Shown: positions 1-9,412, counted from the stretch's first letter. The stretch: 19,142 nt of DNA from Smittium culicis (GCA_001970855.1 LSSN01001498.1:1-19142); one strand, 5' to 3'. Notes: a model not told the origin generated them from the letters alone. Translations and numbers: made by a program.

Positions 1-1188
1 CAAGCGACCACTCTATACGAAATAGTACGCCGGCGGAAAACTCATAACAAGGAAACATGGCTGTGCTATATCGACTATAGCAAGGCCTACGACCGGGTCC
101 CCCACATGGCCCTACTGCATAAACTGCGATCAGTGGGCATTGGAGGCAAACTCCTCAATATGATCAAGGGCATGTATGATGCTCCGAAAATCGCAGTTAG
201 AGTTGGAAATGAAGTTTCCAACCCCACCGAATACCTATGCGGAGTGCGGCAAGGGTGCCCAGCCTCGCCGATACTTTTCGATTTTTATATTAATGATATA
301 TTCAAGGGCGTACGAGGTGTGCGGGTGCCTGGGCTCACCTCACGCATACCCGGACTACTGTTCGCTGATGATGCCGTGCTATTTGCCGAATCATCAGCCG
401 ATTTACATGCCGCACTGGATACCATTACCGAATGGTCGGACACTTGGGAAATGGCTGTGAAGGCCTCCAAGTGCGGGATAATGACTATAAACGGGGAGTT
501 GACTACTGATATGACCCTGCAGGGCCAAAAAGTCGACTCCACCGACCAGTACATCTACTTGGGCTATATTATGAATAGCAAGTGGGATGTATCTGAGACA
601 ATCAAGAACAACAAGTATAAGATCAGGAAGGCTGTATACGCTGCATACAGCTTTCTGAGACGGTCTGATGTGCTGACAACATTAAAAATAAAGTTCATCA
701 ATTCGGTACTGATGCAGATTGGATGTTACGGTGGGGAGACATTTGGCATGAGCGAAGCCAGATGCAAGCCCATACAGTCAGAAATCGACAAGGCAATCAG
801 ACTGGTTGCCAACGTCGGAAAATCAGCGGCCATGGAGCGCATCAGGGACGAACTGGGCATAAGCTCAGTGTTCATGCGCACCAGCACAGCCCGTGAGCGT
901 GCATACCACAAATGGCCAACATCAAAAACATGGATCGCCGACCTCATCAAGGCTCCGATGAAGGCCCGGATGGCCACCTGGGTGACCGGGAGTGCCCGGT
1001 GGATCAAAAATTTTTGCTCTCATGATTCAAACGGTCAGACTATCATCACGATAGTCGACCGGAAACGACGAAATAATCGGTCTGTCATCCACCGGTGGAA
1101 GATGGATCGGAAAATAGGCAGAAGAGACAACTGGGTTGACCTTCAAGCAATGTATTCAGACCTGAAACTGGGCCTCAGATCATTGTGA
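1..1188 (+). pseudogene. LINE ORF2-type reverse transcriptase, 5'-truncated by the window and frameshifted
   Basis: The frame is open from base 1; the first in-window ATG at 106 is internal. Seen, counting residues from base 1: motif A YIDYSKAYDRV at about 23–33 with catalytic Asp25; motif B GVRQGCPASPILF at 81–93; motif C FADD at 121–124 supplying the catalytic Asp pair; then a thumb-like region. This order is typical of LINE reverse transcriptases, which copy element RNA at a nicked genomic target. The frame stops at TGA 1186–1188, but homologous protein resumes in another frame from about 1185 to TAG 1335–1337. That part includes CPCC followed by ETVEH, a typical LINE C-terminal zinc-finger-like segment whose last expected Cys is Phe. 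The copy at the other end lacks this frameshift: a base is missing here near 1173–1176. No endonuclease domain lies within the window. Confidence 0.88.
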
Positions 1189-1660
1189 AAATGTGTATGG
1201 GCACATTCCAAACCGCCCAGCGCCTGTCAAACATGAAAATCGTCGATCAAAAGTTTATAAATTTTTGCCCCTGCTGCAACTTGTGTGTACCTGAGACGGT
1301 CGAACACATATTTCTGAGATTCAGCCGATGGAGATAGCACCGATCATCGTCGATTGGACGGTTCATAACGACACCGATCCGCTCTGTCGAAAAATTTTTA
1401 CTTTCAAGTTTCAACGAAGCCCGGTTGGGGCAAGTTGGTAAACTCTTTGGGAGGGGGGGGGGGTCAACAATATTAGCCAGCATCGAGCTTGCAGAGCCGA
1501 TCAAAATTTTGAGCTGGAAACAGCCAAATTTTTGATCGGCATCCGCGTGCACTTTTCTCTTATATTGAAAATAATATGTGATTCACAAGCCACCTTGAAT
1601 CTATGCCCAGTGGGTATGGAACTGCTAGAGCAGCAGAAGGGGATGGTTGAAATTTTTTTT
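1..1660 (+). mobile_element. 3' portion of a non-LTR (LINE-type) retrotransposon, copy 1
   Basis: The 5' end lies outside the window. Base composition drops from GC-rich to very AT-rich at about 1650–1660. The element contains a reverse-transcriptase reading frame, a displaced C-terminal zinc-finger-like segment (about 1191–1337) and a 3' untranslated part. The 3' end is supported by comparison with the second copy at 18201–19142, which shares the final block GTTGAAA (1646–1652) followed here by a T-rich run. Both copies also share a block around 1415–1460 that reads GTTGGGGC, then TAAACTC, then a G run. No LTR, integrase or RNase H domain is visible. I cannot assign the clade from this fragment. 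Confidence 0.85.
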
Positions 1661-2557
1661 TTTATATTTTTTTAATTTATTTTTTATTTTTACGTACTAT
1701 TTAGCTGTATTTAATTTGGTCGAGTGAGTAGAGTTTTTATAACTCAAATATTATGGGTTCTATAAATGTGCAAATTACATTTATTACCACTCATTGGATA
1801 TCTTTTAGCACTAATACTTGACTTTATATTTCATTATTAATAGGAGGTGTACTCATTCGGTATACACTTGAATTTTGTTTAATAAATCTATTTTTTTGTG
1901 TTTGCAAATTTATTTTCAGTATAATAGAAGTTTATAGCACAGAACACTGTCGACTAATCCGAAGGCTTTCAATCTCTAGTTTGCACTTTGGCACATCGAA
2001 AATAAAAATTATTTTAAAAAATTTAAACAGCTGTTTTATTCTGCTAAAATAATTTATTGAGTTTAATTAGTGGTGAGAAATTATTTCGAAAAGCGGAACG
2101 AATACTGTTTGACTTTTCCTACTTTGCAACATTACTTATATTTTAAGTCATATTAGAAAATATCATCGAATGGTTTATTTGATGCGACAGGTGCCTTTAC
2201 CTAGTTTAAATAACTATAAAGAATTTCTAAGTGAATAGCTCTGCTTCCCATAAGAATATCCTATGTGTTTAAAGTCGGCCCAAAAATGTTGGCTTTAAAA
2301 GACTACATCAAGTTGGTAAATTTATCCAATTATAGATAGCATAACTTTTTATATGATTGCTATCAACCAATTCAACGATTTGAGATTTCGCGAAAATTTA
2401 AACATAGCCAACCAATAGGTTGAAAGTAGGCGATTTAACTTGAAAATAGTGATCAGATTCAGCAGCCGAAAATAATAAAAGATGATTAAATGTGACTTTG
2501 AAGTGGAATTATTGTCCATTCTTTATAAGTTTCCTAACATTGTAGAATTGTCATAAA
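1661..2557. other. AT-rich intergenic region upstream of the methyltransferase gene
   Basis: It begins with T-rich runs where the LINE ends and continues to the first ATG of the histone methyltransferase gene. I see no convincing coding frame, tRNA or repeat. It presumably holds the promoter of the methyltransferase gene, but I can assign no specific element. Confidence 0.5.
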
Positions 2558-5500
2558 ATGGATTTGGTTGAAGCATATTCCTCTAATATAAACTCCGATC
2601 AGACCAATTCCCCTAATTCTGATAAAGAAAATCATCCCCTAGATACCAACACTCTAGCACAAATACCAATAACTGATCTAGATGATCTGAATTTAGCCCA
2701 AGATATTGTTTTCTCTCACTCTTCTCATATCTCCAAAATTGATCAGGATTCTCCATCAGGTTCGCCCTTTTTAAAAAAAATTTTTTTGTTTATATTTATA
2801 TAACCCTGTGCGCAATGTAGCTTTAATATAAAACTTGCCTTTAAATAAATTCAGATCAAAAAGATTGCCCGATTACAGACACCATCGCCGAAAAAGCTCT
2901 TAATATTTCAAATTCCAAGGTTTCTAGAAAAGAGTCAGAAACATCTAATCAAGTAGTCATTGATTTTTTTCATCCAAACTCGAATCAAAAATTATCTCAT
3001 AGTTTTAGAACTTTTGCTGAGAACTCTTTACTAAACAATAAAAAAAATAATGTAAATAATAACCCTTATACTGAAAGCTTGAATGCAAGTCCTTCAGATA
3101 AATCCTCTTTATACAATAAGAACAAAAGGAAACAAAAAAAGAAAACGAATGGTAATGTTTCACACACTTCAATCATAGTTAACGCATATTTTTTTTAATA
3201 TATTTTTTATTTACGATTTTAGATTTAGAAGGAAAATATCTTTTGAAAGGGTCTTCAGAATCTATTAGCAATTCCGACAATTCTAATAATAATAATGTAT
3301 CAAATAGATCCCAAAGAAAGAATCACAAGTCATTAGTACAAAAAAATGAAGTAATGTTATATTTTTTCTCTTTAAAATTTGTATTTTTTTTAATTCTATC
3401 CATCAATAACATGTTTTATCTTTCTAATGTTGTTTTTTTTTTTACTTTAGATCAAAGCCATACTTGGATATTCCATAATTTCTGTAATTATAGCTTTATT
3501 TTTATATCTACAATTACAAATTAATAAAAATAATTTTATTTATAGAATGAGATATATTTCTCTGTTGTGTGGTCAAAAGTCAGTTTAAAACCTATTTCGT
3601 GGGAACCTATGAGCTCTATTAAAGATCTATCCCTAGTAACCAAATACTTTCAAACACTCGATAACAAAGGAAAAAAAGTAATTATAGCTATTTTTTTTAA
3701 ATTTACTAAAAATAATTCAATGCCGTTTATTCTCTAAACTTATAATGTCCAACTCATACCATCCATATAGTATAATACGAGATGTCTTTTTATTTATTTT
3801 TCTTTTATTTAAACCAAAGCTGTCTTTATCAATGTTATTTTATAGGTTTTGCGTCTTTTCGCAAAGTCAAATCTTAATTTGACTATCATTTGAACCATCT
3901 AAATACATTTTTATTAACCAATAGCTATTTATAGATCAGTTGATGAATTATTTCGGGACTGCTTATTGCAGGAAAAAGCGACATTTGACTTTAGACAATG
4001 CTGAGGACTCTTTAACAGACCAGCTATGGGACCGCCGTGTTAAATTAAAGCGCCTATACAGTCATTCTTTATTCAATAACAAACTTTCTTTCATCCAGAA
4101 AAGTGATAATAACCCTATTAATCCTATAAAAAACTCACTTTTTTACTTAAACTCTGCCTCGAGTTCGTCAGAAGCTATTTCAGAATCTGAGTATTTTGAT
4201 ACTTCATCTTCAGGAATAGTTGCTGATTTATTCAACAGTATAGCTAAAATGGACTCTGAACTTGAAAATATTTTCAATGACTCTGACCTTTATTTACAAA
4301 ACAGTGAACCAGATAATATTCCAGATACTTATCAGAACCAATTAGTTCCAAGCTCTAAACCTGTTGCTGATAACTTTGAAGTTTCTAGAGGCTTATTAAA
4401 TAATTCTACATTAAACGAGCTGGTAACTAAGAGAAGTAGAATATTGAGTTACTTGTCTAATAGATTTATTGTTAGACCAACTATACCAAATTCTCTTCCT
4501 CCACCGATTTCTAATAACCTACTCTTGTTTCAAGATCTTTTAAAAAACTCTAAAGGCCCTCCAATAAGCGTTGTAAATATCGTTGACGATGCACCACCTC
4601 CTCTTGATTTTGAGTTTATTAATGAATCAAGGTATGCATCTGATGTCCCCAGACCTCAGCAACTTCAAGTTAACTCGTGTAGTTGTGAAACTGAAGAGAT
4701 CTATAACATTCCTCAAGAAGATCATGATGACATACTGGGTTCCAACTCTTCTGGAACTCAAGTAAAAACGTTTAATTCGTCTAGCGTTTTTTCAGGATAC
4801 AGCTCTGATCAATACAAAAAGATTTTAAGAATTGGGTGCAAACATAACTTGGCTAAAGATGGTGAAATAACAAGCAACTGTATTCACAATCCTGAAACAG
4901 GGGGTCCCTATAATAGTAGTGGACTTTTACAGCTTCCAGAAAAGCATGCTATTTATGAGTGTAATTGGATGTGTCCTTGTGGACCAAATTGCTTAAACAG
5001 GTTAATTCAGCGTGGACCAACCATACTATTTCAGGTATTTAGAACTGCTAAAAAGGGATGGGGAGTTAGAACTCTAGAAACTTTGCAGAAAGGTCAATTT
5101 GTAGCAGAGTATGTTGGAGAGGTAATAACTTATGCCGAGGCTGAAAGCCGTGGAAAGAAAAACGACAAGTTAGGGTCCACTTACTTATTTGATTTAGATT
5201 TTGAAACTCCAGAGGATATGGACCCTGAATTCACGATTGATGCTGAAAAGTGTGGTAATGTAGCGCACTTTTTGAACCACAGTTGTGATCCTAACTTGCA
5301 AATCAGAGCAGCATATATAAACCACTGCGACAGTCGCTTGCATCAGCTAGCATTTTTCACAAAAAACCGAATACCTGCAGGAACTGAGCTAACGTTCGAT
5401 TATAATCCGTCAGCGCCATTCCCTGGAGACCGCGGGTACGTTGATTTTTCAGAACATAAAGGAAGAAACATCGAATACCAATCATTCAGATCGCCAAACA

Positions 5501-5742
5501 GATCATCAAGACCAGGAATTAGTGCATCAAACGCGGCAACAAACCCACAGCAGAATTTACAAGCCACAGAACCTCAAACTGATCAGAGTAATAGCGGCTA
5601 CTTGTCCGATGACTATCAGCCAGCCAATGGAAGTATCGGAACACCAAAGAAACGTCGCACTTCAGTTGCTCCATATATCCACAAAGGCTATGTTTGCCAC
5701 TGTGGAGCTGTTCGCTGCAGAGGGTTTGTATTTTTATCCTAA
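2558..5742 (+). CDS. clr4: SUV39/Clr4-type histone H3 lysine-9 methyltransferase (chromodomain + SET), multi-exon
   Basis: Predicted nuclear enzyme that methylates H3K9 using S-adenosylmethionine to build heterochromatin. My exon model is 2558–2759, 2855–3151, 3223–3350, 3451–3483, 3546–3677, 3846–3865 and 3972–5742 (860 residues, frame kept throughout). Introns end in TAG or CAG; internal donors are GTAATG or GTAATT, but the first (GTTCGC) and sixth (GTCAAA) are weak. Residues 1–205 are polar and low-complexity. Residues about 207–262 form a divergent chromodomain with SVVW and SWEPM. Pre-SET starts at C507 and ends with four clustered cysteines in the ECNWMCPCGPNC segment. SET has GWGV at 633, EYVGEV, NHSC at 706–709 and ELTFDYN around 747, with Tyr748 the expected catalytic tyrosine. 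Post-SET CHCGAVRC is at 846–853, near the C-terminus. The domain order matches SUV39H/Clr4. The SET identity is very secure; the first exon and the exon 6/7 junction are the least certain parts. Translation from ATG 3943 would give a form lacking the chromodomain. Confidence 0.85.
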
Positions 5743-5854
5743 ATCGAACCCATTTCAAATGCGTTTCTATATCTTTAATTAGACACTTAGTTATGAAAGA
5801 AAACTTCATTCTTTATTTTATTTATGGCGCATATTTTATCTTTATTATTAGCTA

Positions 5855-6304
5855 TTATAAATCTTTATAATCTATTTTTGGTATATTTTTTTGAATTAAA
5901 ATATAATTCCTTTTGTTTGAACAATCATATTTTTCAGTATTATTTTCTAAAAAAAAAAACATAATTGGTCTGCTAAGGCCATATATTTTTCCTGTTGGAA
6001 ATTGAATGCAATAAATAGTCCACACTTTCTTGGGCTGTAGAATAGTCTGGTATAAGGTGTGATCAGTGTCATATTTGTACCAAGTAAATTCTAATATAGC
6101 ATTCCCTTCTCCCAACCACTCATACTCACTGTACACTTGGAGAAGTAAATTTCTAGCAACAATGAAAAAAATATAGTTTGAAACCACAAAAGATAATTGA
6201 TAAATTTCATTATTTTTTTTTTTATATTTAAAGATTGAAATGACTAAATCTCGTGGTAGTTTCTCGTAATTGAATAGATTTATTTTTGATTTTCTCGATA
6301 CCAT
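5855..6304 (-). CDS. Short F-box-like protein (149 aa), function unknown
   Basis: An uninterrupted frame runs convergent to the methyltransferase gene; the two coding ends are about 110 bases apart. Residues about 12–55 resemble an F-box: a Leu-Pro start (KLPRDLVISIF), a polar turn, then QLSFVVSNYIFFIVARNLLL, fitting the family pattern LP..L...IF.YL....L..LS.VS..F. F-box proteins normally bind Skp1 through this segment and recruit substrates to an SCF ubiquitin ligase through a C-terminal domain. Here the C-terminal 90 residues show no WD40 or leucine-rich repeats, so no substrate domain is recognisable. Lys-rich and Phe-rich runs come from A/T homopolymers. An intron ending at the T-run plus TAG near 5939–5951 is possible but not needed to keep the frame open. 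The composition after the F-box-like segment looks protein-like, but without homology evidence the gene remains provisional. Confidence 0.5.
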   Translation of the reverse strand: MVSRKSKINLFNYEKLPRDLVISIFKYKKKNNEIYQLSFVVSNYIFFIVARNLLLQVYSEYEWLGEGNAILEFTWYKYDTDHTLYQTILQPKKVWTIYCIQFPTGKIYGLSRPIMFFFLENNTEKYDCSNKRNYILIQKNIPKIDYKDL

Positions 6305-6770
6305 TATATATCATGATGTTTGGTAGGAAAGAGATGGCGGGAATGGGGAGGGGTACTATGATCGACATACTGTATAATCAGAATTATGTGATCAGGTGAC
6401 ATTTATGAATATTTTCTACAGTCTAGGTTAGCATACTCAAGTATGAGACATAATTTAAAAGTAAAAATAGCCAAATTTAATTGAAATGCATATCTATCTT
6501 TTGCGCTAGAAAAAGAAAATGATTAATTTAATTCGTTCAAAAATGAAATAAACTGATTTGAACAATATTTTTAATTAGACGTTTGTAAGTTGCTATAATG
6601 ATTAAAGGGGAGTTAGGAGGAGAACTATGGTAAATAAATACTGAAAAATGTATACTTTTTTAAACTCTGTTTCGAATGAAGTCATTTTATTGCTAGCCTA
6701 TACTAAATAATGAATATTAAATTGAAGATATAAGATATCCACGTAGATAAGTAAAGATGTGTAAGAGTGT
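6305..6770. other. Intergenic region between the F-box-like and secreted-protein genes
   Basis: AT-rich with two short G-rich patches (about 6331–6357 and 6606–6625). It lies upstream of the F-box-like gene and downstream of the secreted-protein gene, so it should hold the promoter of one and the 3' end of the other. No RNA gene or open frame on either strand is convincing. Confidence 0.45.
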
Positions 6771-7490
6771 TCAATTTATAGTTATATCCTCGCGGTTGGT
6801 AGTTAAGGTGCATATATATTCTGATTTGAGCTTTAGTAAGTTTACAAATTTTGATGTAAAATCATTATTCTCAGTCGTTTCAAACGTTTTTTTGTCTCCG
6901 CCGAATCTTTTGAAAAATTCTGGAAAGTTTCCTGTGAATTCATTGCCAATATTTATTTTTGTTTGTAGCAAATTGTTGTACCTATTAATTTGTTGCAAAA
7001 ACGTGTCGAGTGATTCATAAAATTTGGCTTCTATTGTAAGCTGATCAAGCAATTGTTTATCTGATCCGGCTAAATTTTTGATGATTTTGGCACTATTATT
7101 TCCGTTGTAAACTATGGCTTTACATTCAGAAAAAAGGTTCAAATCCACACCATATTTTGAAGGATCAAATACTTCAAAGCAATTTGTATCAATGCCTTTT
7201 TTTTGAGGGTTTTCTTTATTCAAAAATCCTTTGCAGAAACAAATACCAGAATTATAATTAAAGATTCTATATTCTAAATCTTTACATCCACCCCTCTTCA
7301 TTTTTTCATAAGTTTCAATGTATAATTTATCAGATTCAGATTGGCCTGTAGTTTTACCTAAATTATACGGGATAGGCAACATTCTCTTATTTAGTTTATT
7401 TACAACCCCAGAATCTTCGTAATCTGCGAATACACACAGAATTCTGGTAAAAATCGTAATAAAAGAAATATAATAAATATAAAGCTTCAT
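6771..7490 (-). CDS. Predicted secreted protein with six mature cysteines (239 aa), unknown family
   Basis: I do not recognise the family. The N-terminus MKLYIYYISFITIFTRILCVFA is a classical signal peptide with likely cleavage after Ala22. The mature part has six cysteines (69, 84, 86, 104, 123, 227), enough for three disulfides, and Asn-linked glycosylation sites such as NNS at 131–133. Two Lys-Arg pairs (35–36 and 65–66) precede the cysteine region; the first, 14 residues after the predicted signal cleavage, is placed like a Kex2 propeptide site. No transmembrane segment follows the signal and no GPI-type hydrophobic tail is present, so secretion or wall association is the simplest reading. 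The frame is open throughout with no intron signal required. An antisense frame over the 3' end is a shadow. It is transcribed in the same direction as the F-box-like gene downstream and lies beside a long gene-poor tract. Confidence 0.65.
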   Translation of the reverse strand: MKLYIYYISFITIFTRILCVFADYEDSGVVNKLNKRMLPIPYNLGKTTGQSESDKLYIETYEKMKRGGCKDLEYRIFNYNSGICFCKGFLNKENPQKKGIDTNCFEVFDPSKYGVDLNLFSECKAIVYNGNNSAKIIKNLAGSDKQLLDQLTIEAKFYESLDTFLQQINRYNNLLQTKINIGNEFTGNFPEFFKRFGGDKKTFETTENNDFTSKFVNLLKLKSEYICTLTTNREDITIN

Positions 7491-8893
7491 TTTTGCAAAC
7501 CTGCTTAAAGCGATGTTTTCAAGATATGTGTTTATTTAATAGTTTTATAACTTGAATCGGTATTTATACTTTCAATTATTTTTTTAATGCATTTAAAATT
7601 ATCTTTTTGGCATTTATGACCATATACTCATTCTATTTTTTAATTTAGAATACATACTATAATCTGCTCAAAACACCCTGAAACAAAAAGCTATAGTTAG
7701 ATATTTAAAAAATTGTCTAGTTTACATTGACATCAATTGGAATATCCCAATAAATTCTCAGCTAACAAAATATTTCTGCTATAAATAAATACTTGTAATA
7801 AAGTTTTATAAAAATCTTACTTTTTACTTTTTACTAAATCAGTCAAAAATAGCATATAAAAAAAAAGACTATATTTAAGCTACATCACATAACATTTTTT
7901 ACTATATTTTTAAATGCAAATAGTTTTAATACTTGTTTAAAACAAAATAATTATTTAATAATACCATATTTACAGGATATCGTCTGTTTAATTGTAATAT
8001 AGCAATAAAAACATCACCCTATTTACTTGAATACAACATACTAGTTTTAAACGTCTATTGTACAACAATCGCTAGTATTAATTCACATATTCTTTGATCA
8101 TCTACCAATATCAAAAAAATTTTGAAAATTTATCCAATTTAAAGTGATTAAAAATAATATTTTAAATGAATAACTCAGTGTAATTTTACTTATTAAACAA
8201 AAATAACAATAATTAAACAGAAATCTCTTCAATAGCTCAAATTCGTTAAATGAAACCAACGTTTTTTAAAGCGTTTAGTCTGGAATATATTTTTATAAAT
8301 TATATAATTCATAAATATTTAGGTTTATATTAAACTACCTGATATTGTTTTATTAACTAAAAAAGTTACTTCCAGTTAAACGGTAAAGTAAATGAAAATC
8401 AAACTATAGCTAGTTATTCATTAATTGAAAAATACAAAGATATAAAATCATAGATTTATTATATTAAACCAACTTCTTAAATTTCATAGCAGTTCTATTT
8501 GCCGTCATTTCCGTACTTGTTAATTTTTTTGTTTCCAAGCTAGCCAGAGTCTATTTAACAAAGAGAAATGGCAACTATTATCTTTAAATAAGTGTAGCCC
8601 AAAAAAAAAATCTACTACTTAATACTTAATAAGAATCAAATGAAAACCAAAAAAAAAAAAAAAAAACTTTTATAAATCGCAAAGAATGTATCATTGGGAA
8701 ATCTATATGGAAATAATAAAACTAACTCTAAAGATAAACATTTATTATACTTTTGAATTTTCTTTTTTTTTTTTTGATCACGGAATTTTATTGGTACGAT
8801 AACAATAAAAGAAAATACGCGGTAAAATAAACTAAAAAAAATAGCAAAGTTCGAATAAGGCATAAAAAAACTAATATTCTAATACTAATAAAT

Positions 8894-8975
8894 TCCTCTG
8901 CCGGTCTACCGGCTGCGTACCTAAAGGGAAATGGGATCAATCTATCATCCGAAAGATCCACCCAAGCATTGCTTC
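8894..8975. other. GC-richer patch with hairpins, possible structured RNA or decayed element
   Basis: An isolated patch of about 80 bases stands out from its AT-rich surroundings. It holds a perfect 5-bp GC stem with a 4-base loop (8900–8913, GCCGG…CCGGC) and a second inverted pair GGATC (8934–8938) with GATCC (8955–8959). On the minus strand it is preceded by an A/T stretch resembling a TATA box and followed by a run of seven T (plus-strand A run at about 8864–8870), which could end an RNA polymerase III transcript. It does not match the tRNA, 5S, U1, U2, U4, U5 or U6 features I know. Direction and nature are open; a remnant of a mobile element is equally possible. Confidence 0.25.
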
Positions 8976-9217
8976 AAGTATTATATTTTTGAATGATGAG
9001 AATTTTTCTTGAACAATTATTGAAACTGCCAAGTTAAAATACAATTGTATAATAATTTTTAATTTTTGGTATTAATTTTATACTCTAGAAAACGTTAACT
9101 CAAATAAAAATTCATAAAATAGCTGCTAATACTTTTAGATATTATACTTGTTTAGTTCTAGGGTATACAAATTTATCTTAATATTATTTCAATATTTTAC
9201 ATCAGAGTGTCAAAAAT

Positions 9218-9412
9218 AAAAAATTTGACTAAATATATTATCTAAAATTCAAATATAAATAATTTATATCAGAAATCAAAGTAAAAAATTTGACTAAATA
9301 TATTATCTAAAATTCAAATATAAATAATTTATATCAGAAATCAAAGTAAAAAATTTGACTAAATATATTATCTAAAATTCAAATATAAATAATTTATATC
9401 AGAAATCAAAGT
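9218..9412. repeat. Tandem repeat, three identical 65-bp units
   Basis: The motif TTTGACTAAATATATTATCT recurs with a period of exactly 65 bases, and I find no difference between the three units by eye. Each unit contains the perfect palindrome ATATAAATAATTTATAT (17 bases with a single central A). The sequence just before unit 1 (9201–9217) resembles a diverged unit end. Identity across units in a fast-drifting AT-rich region points to recent amplification or ongoing homogenisation. Confidence 0.92.

Noticed and set aside
726..1007. 93-codon minus-strand frame, also present as a plus-strand frame at 18858–19139
   Set aside because: It is the antisense of the LINE reverse-transcriptase frame in both copies; its recurrence reflects the element, not a separate gene.
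1247..1552. 101-codon minus-strand frame
   Set aside because: Antisense to the LINE C-terminal and 3' untranslated part; G-run gives Pro-rich sequence and nothing recognisable.
5519..5809. 96-codon minus-strand frame and a 113-codon plus-strand frame over the end of the methyltransferase gene
   Set aside because: Shadows in other frames; the post-SET motif proves the true frame.
8636..8863. 75-codon minus-strand frame
   Set aside because: Mostly Lys and Phe from poly-A/T runs; no plausible protein.
8840..8920. Possible tRNA on the minus strand (D-arm-like GCAGCCGGTAGA and a later TTCGAAC)
   Set aside because: No acceptor, anticodon or T stem can be formed at proper spacing, and a T run separates the two pieces.
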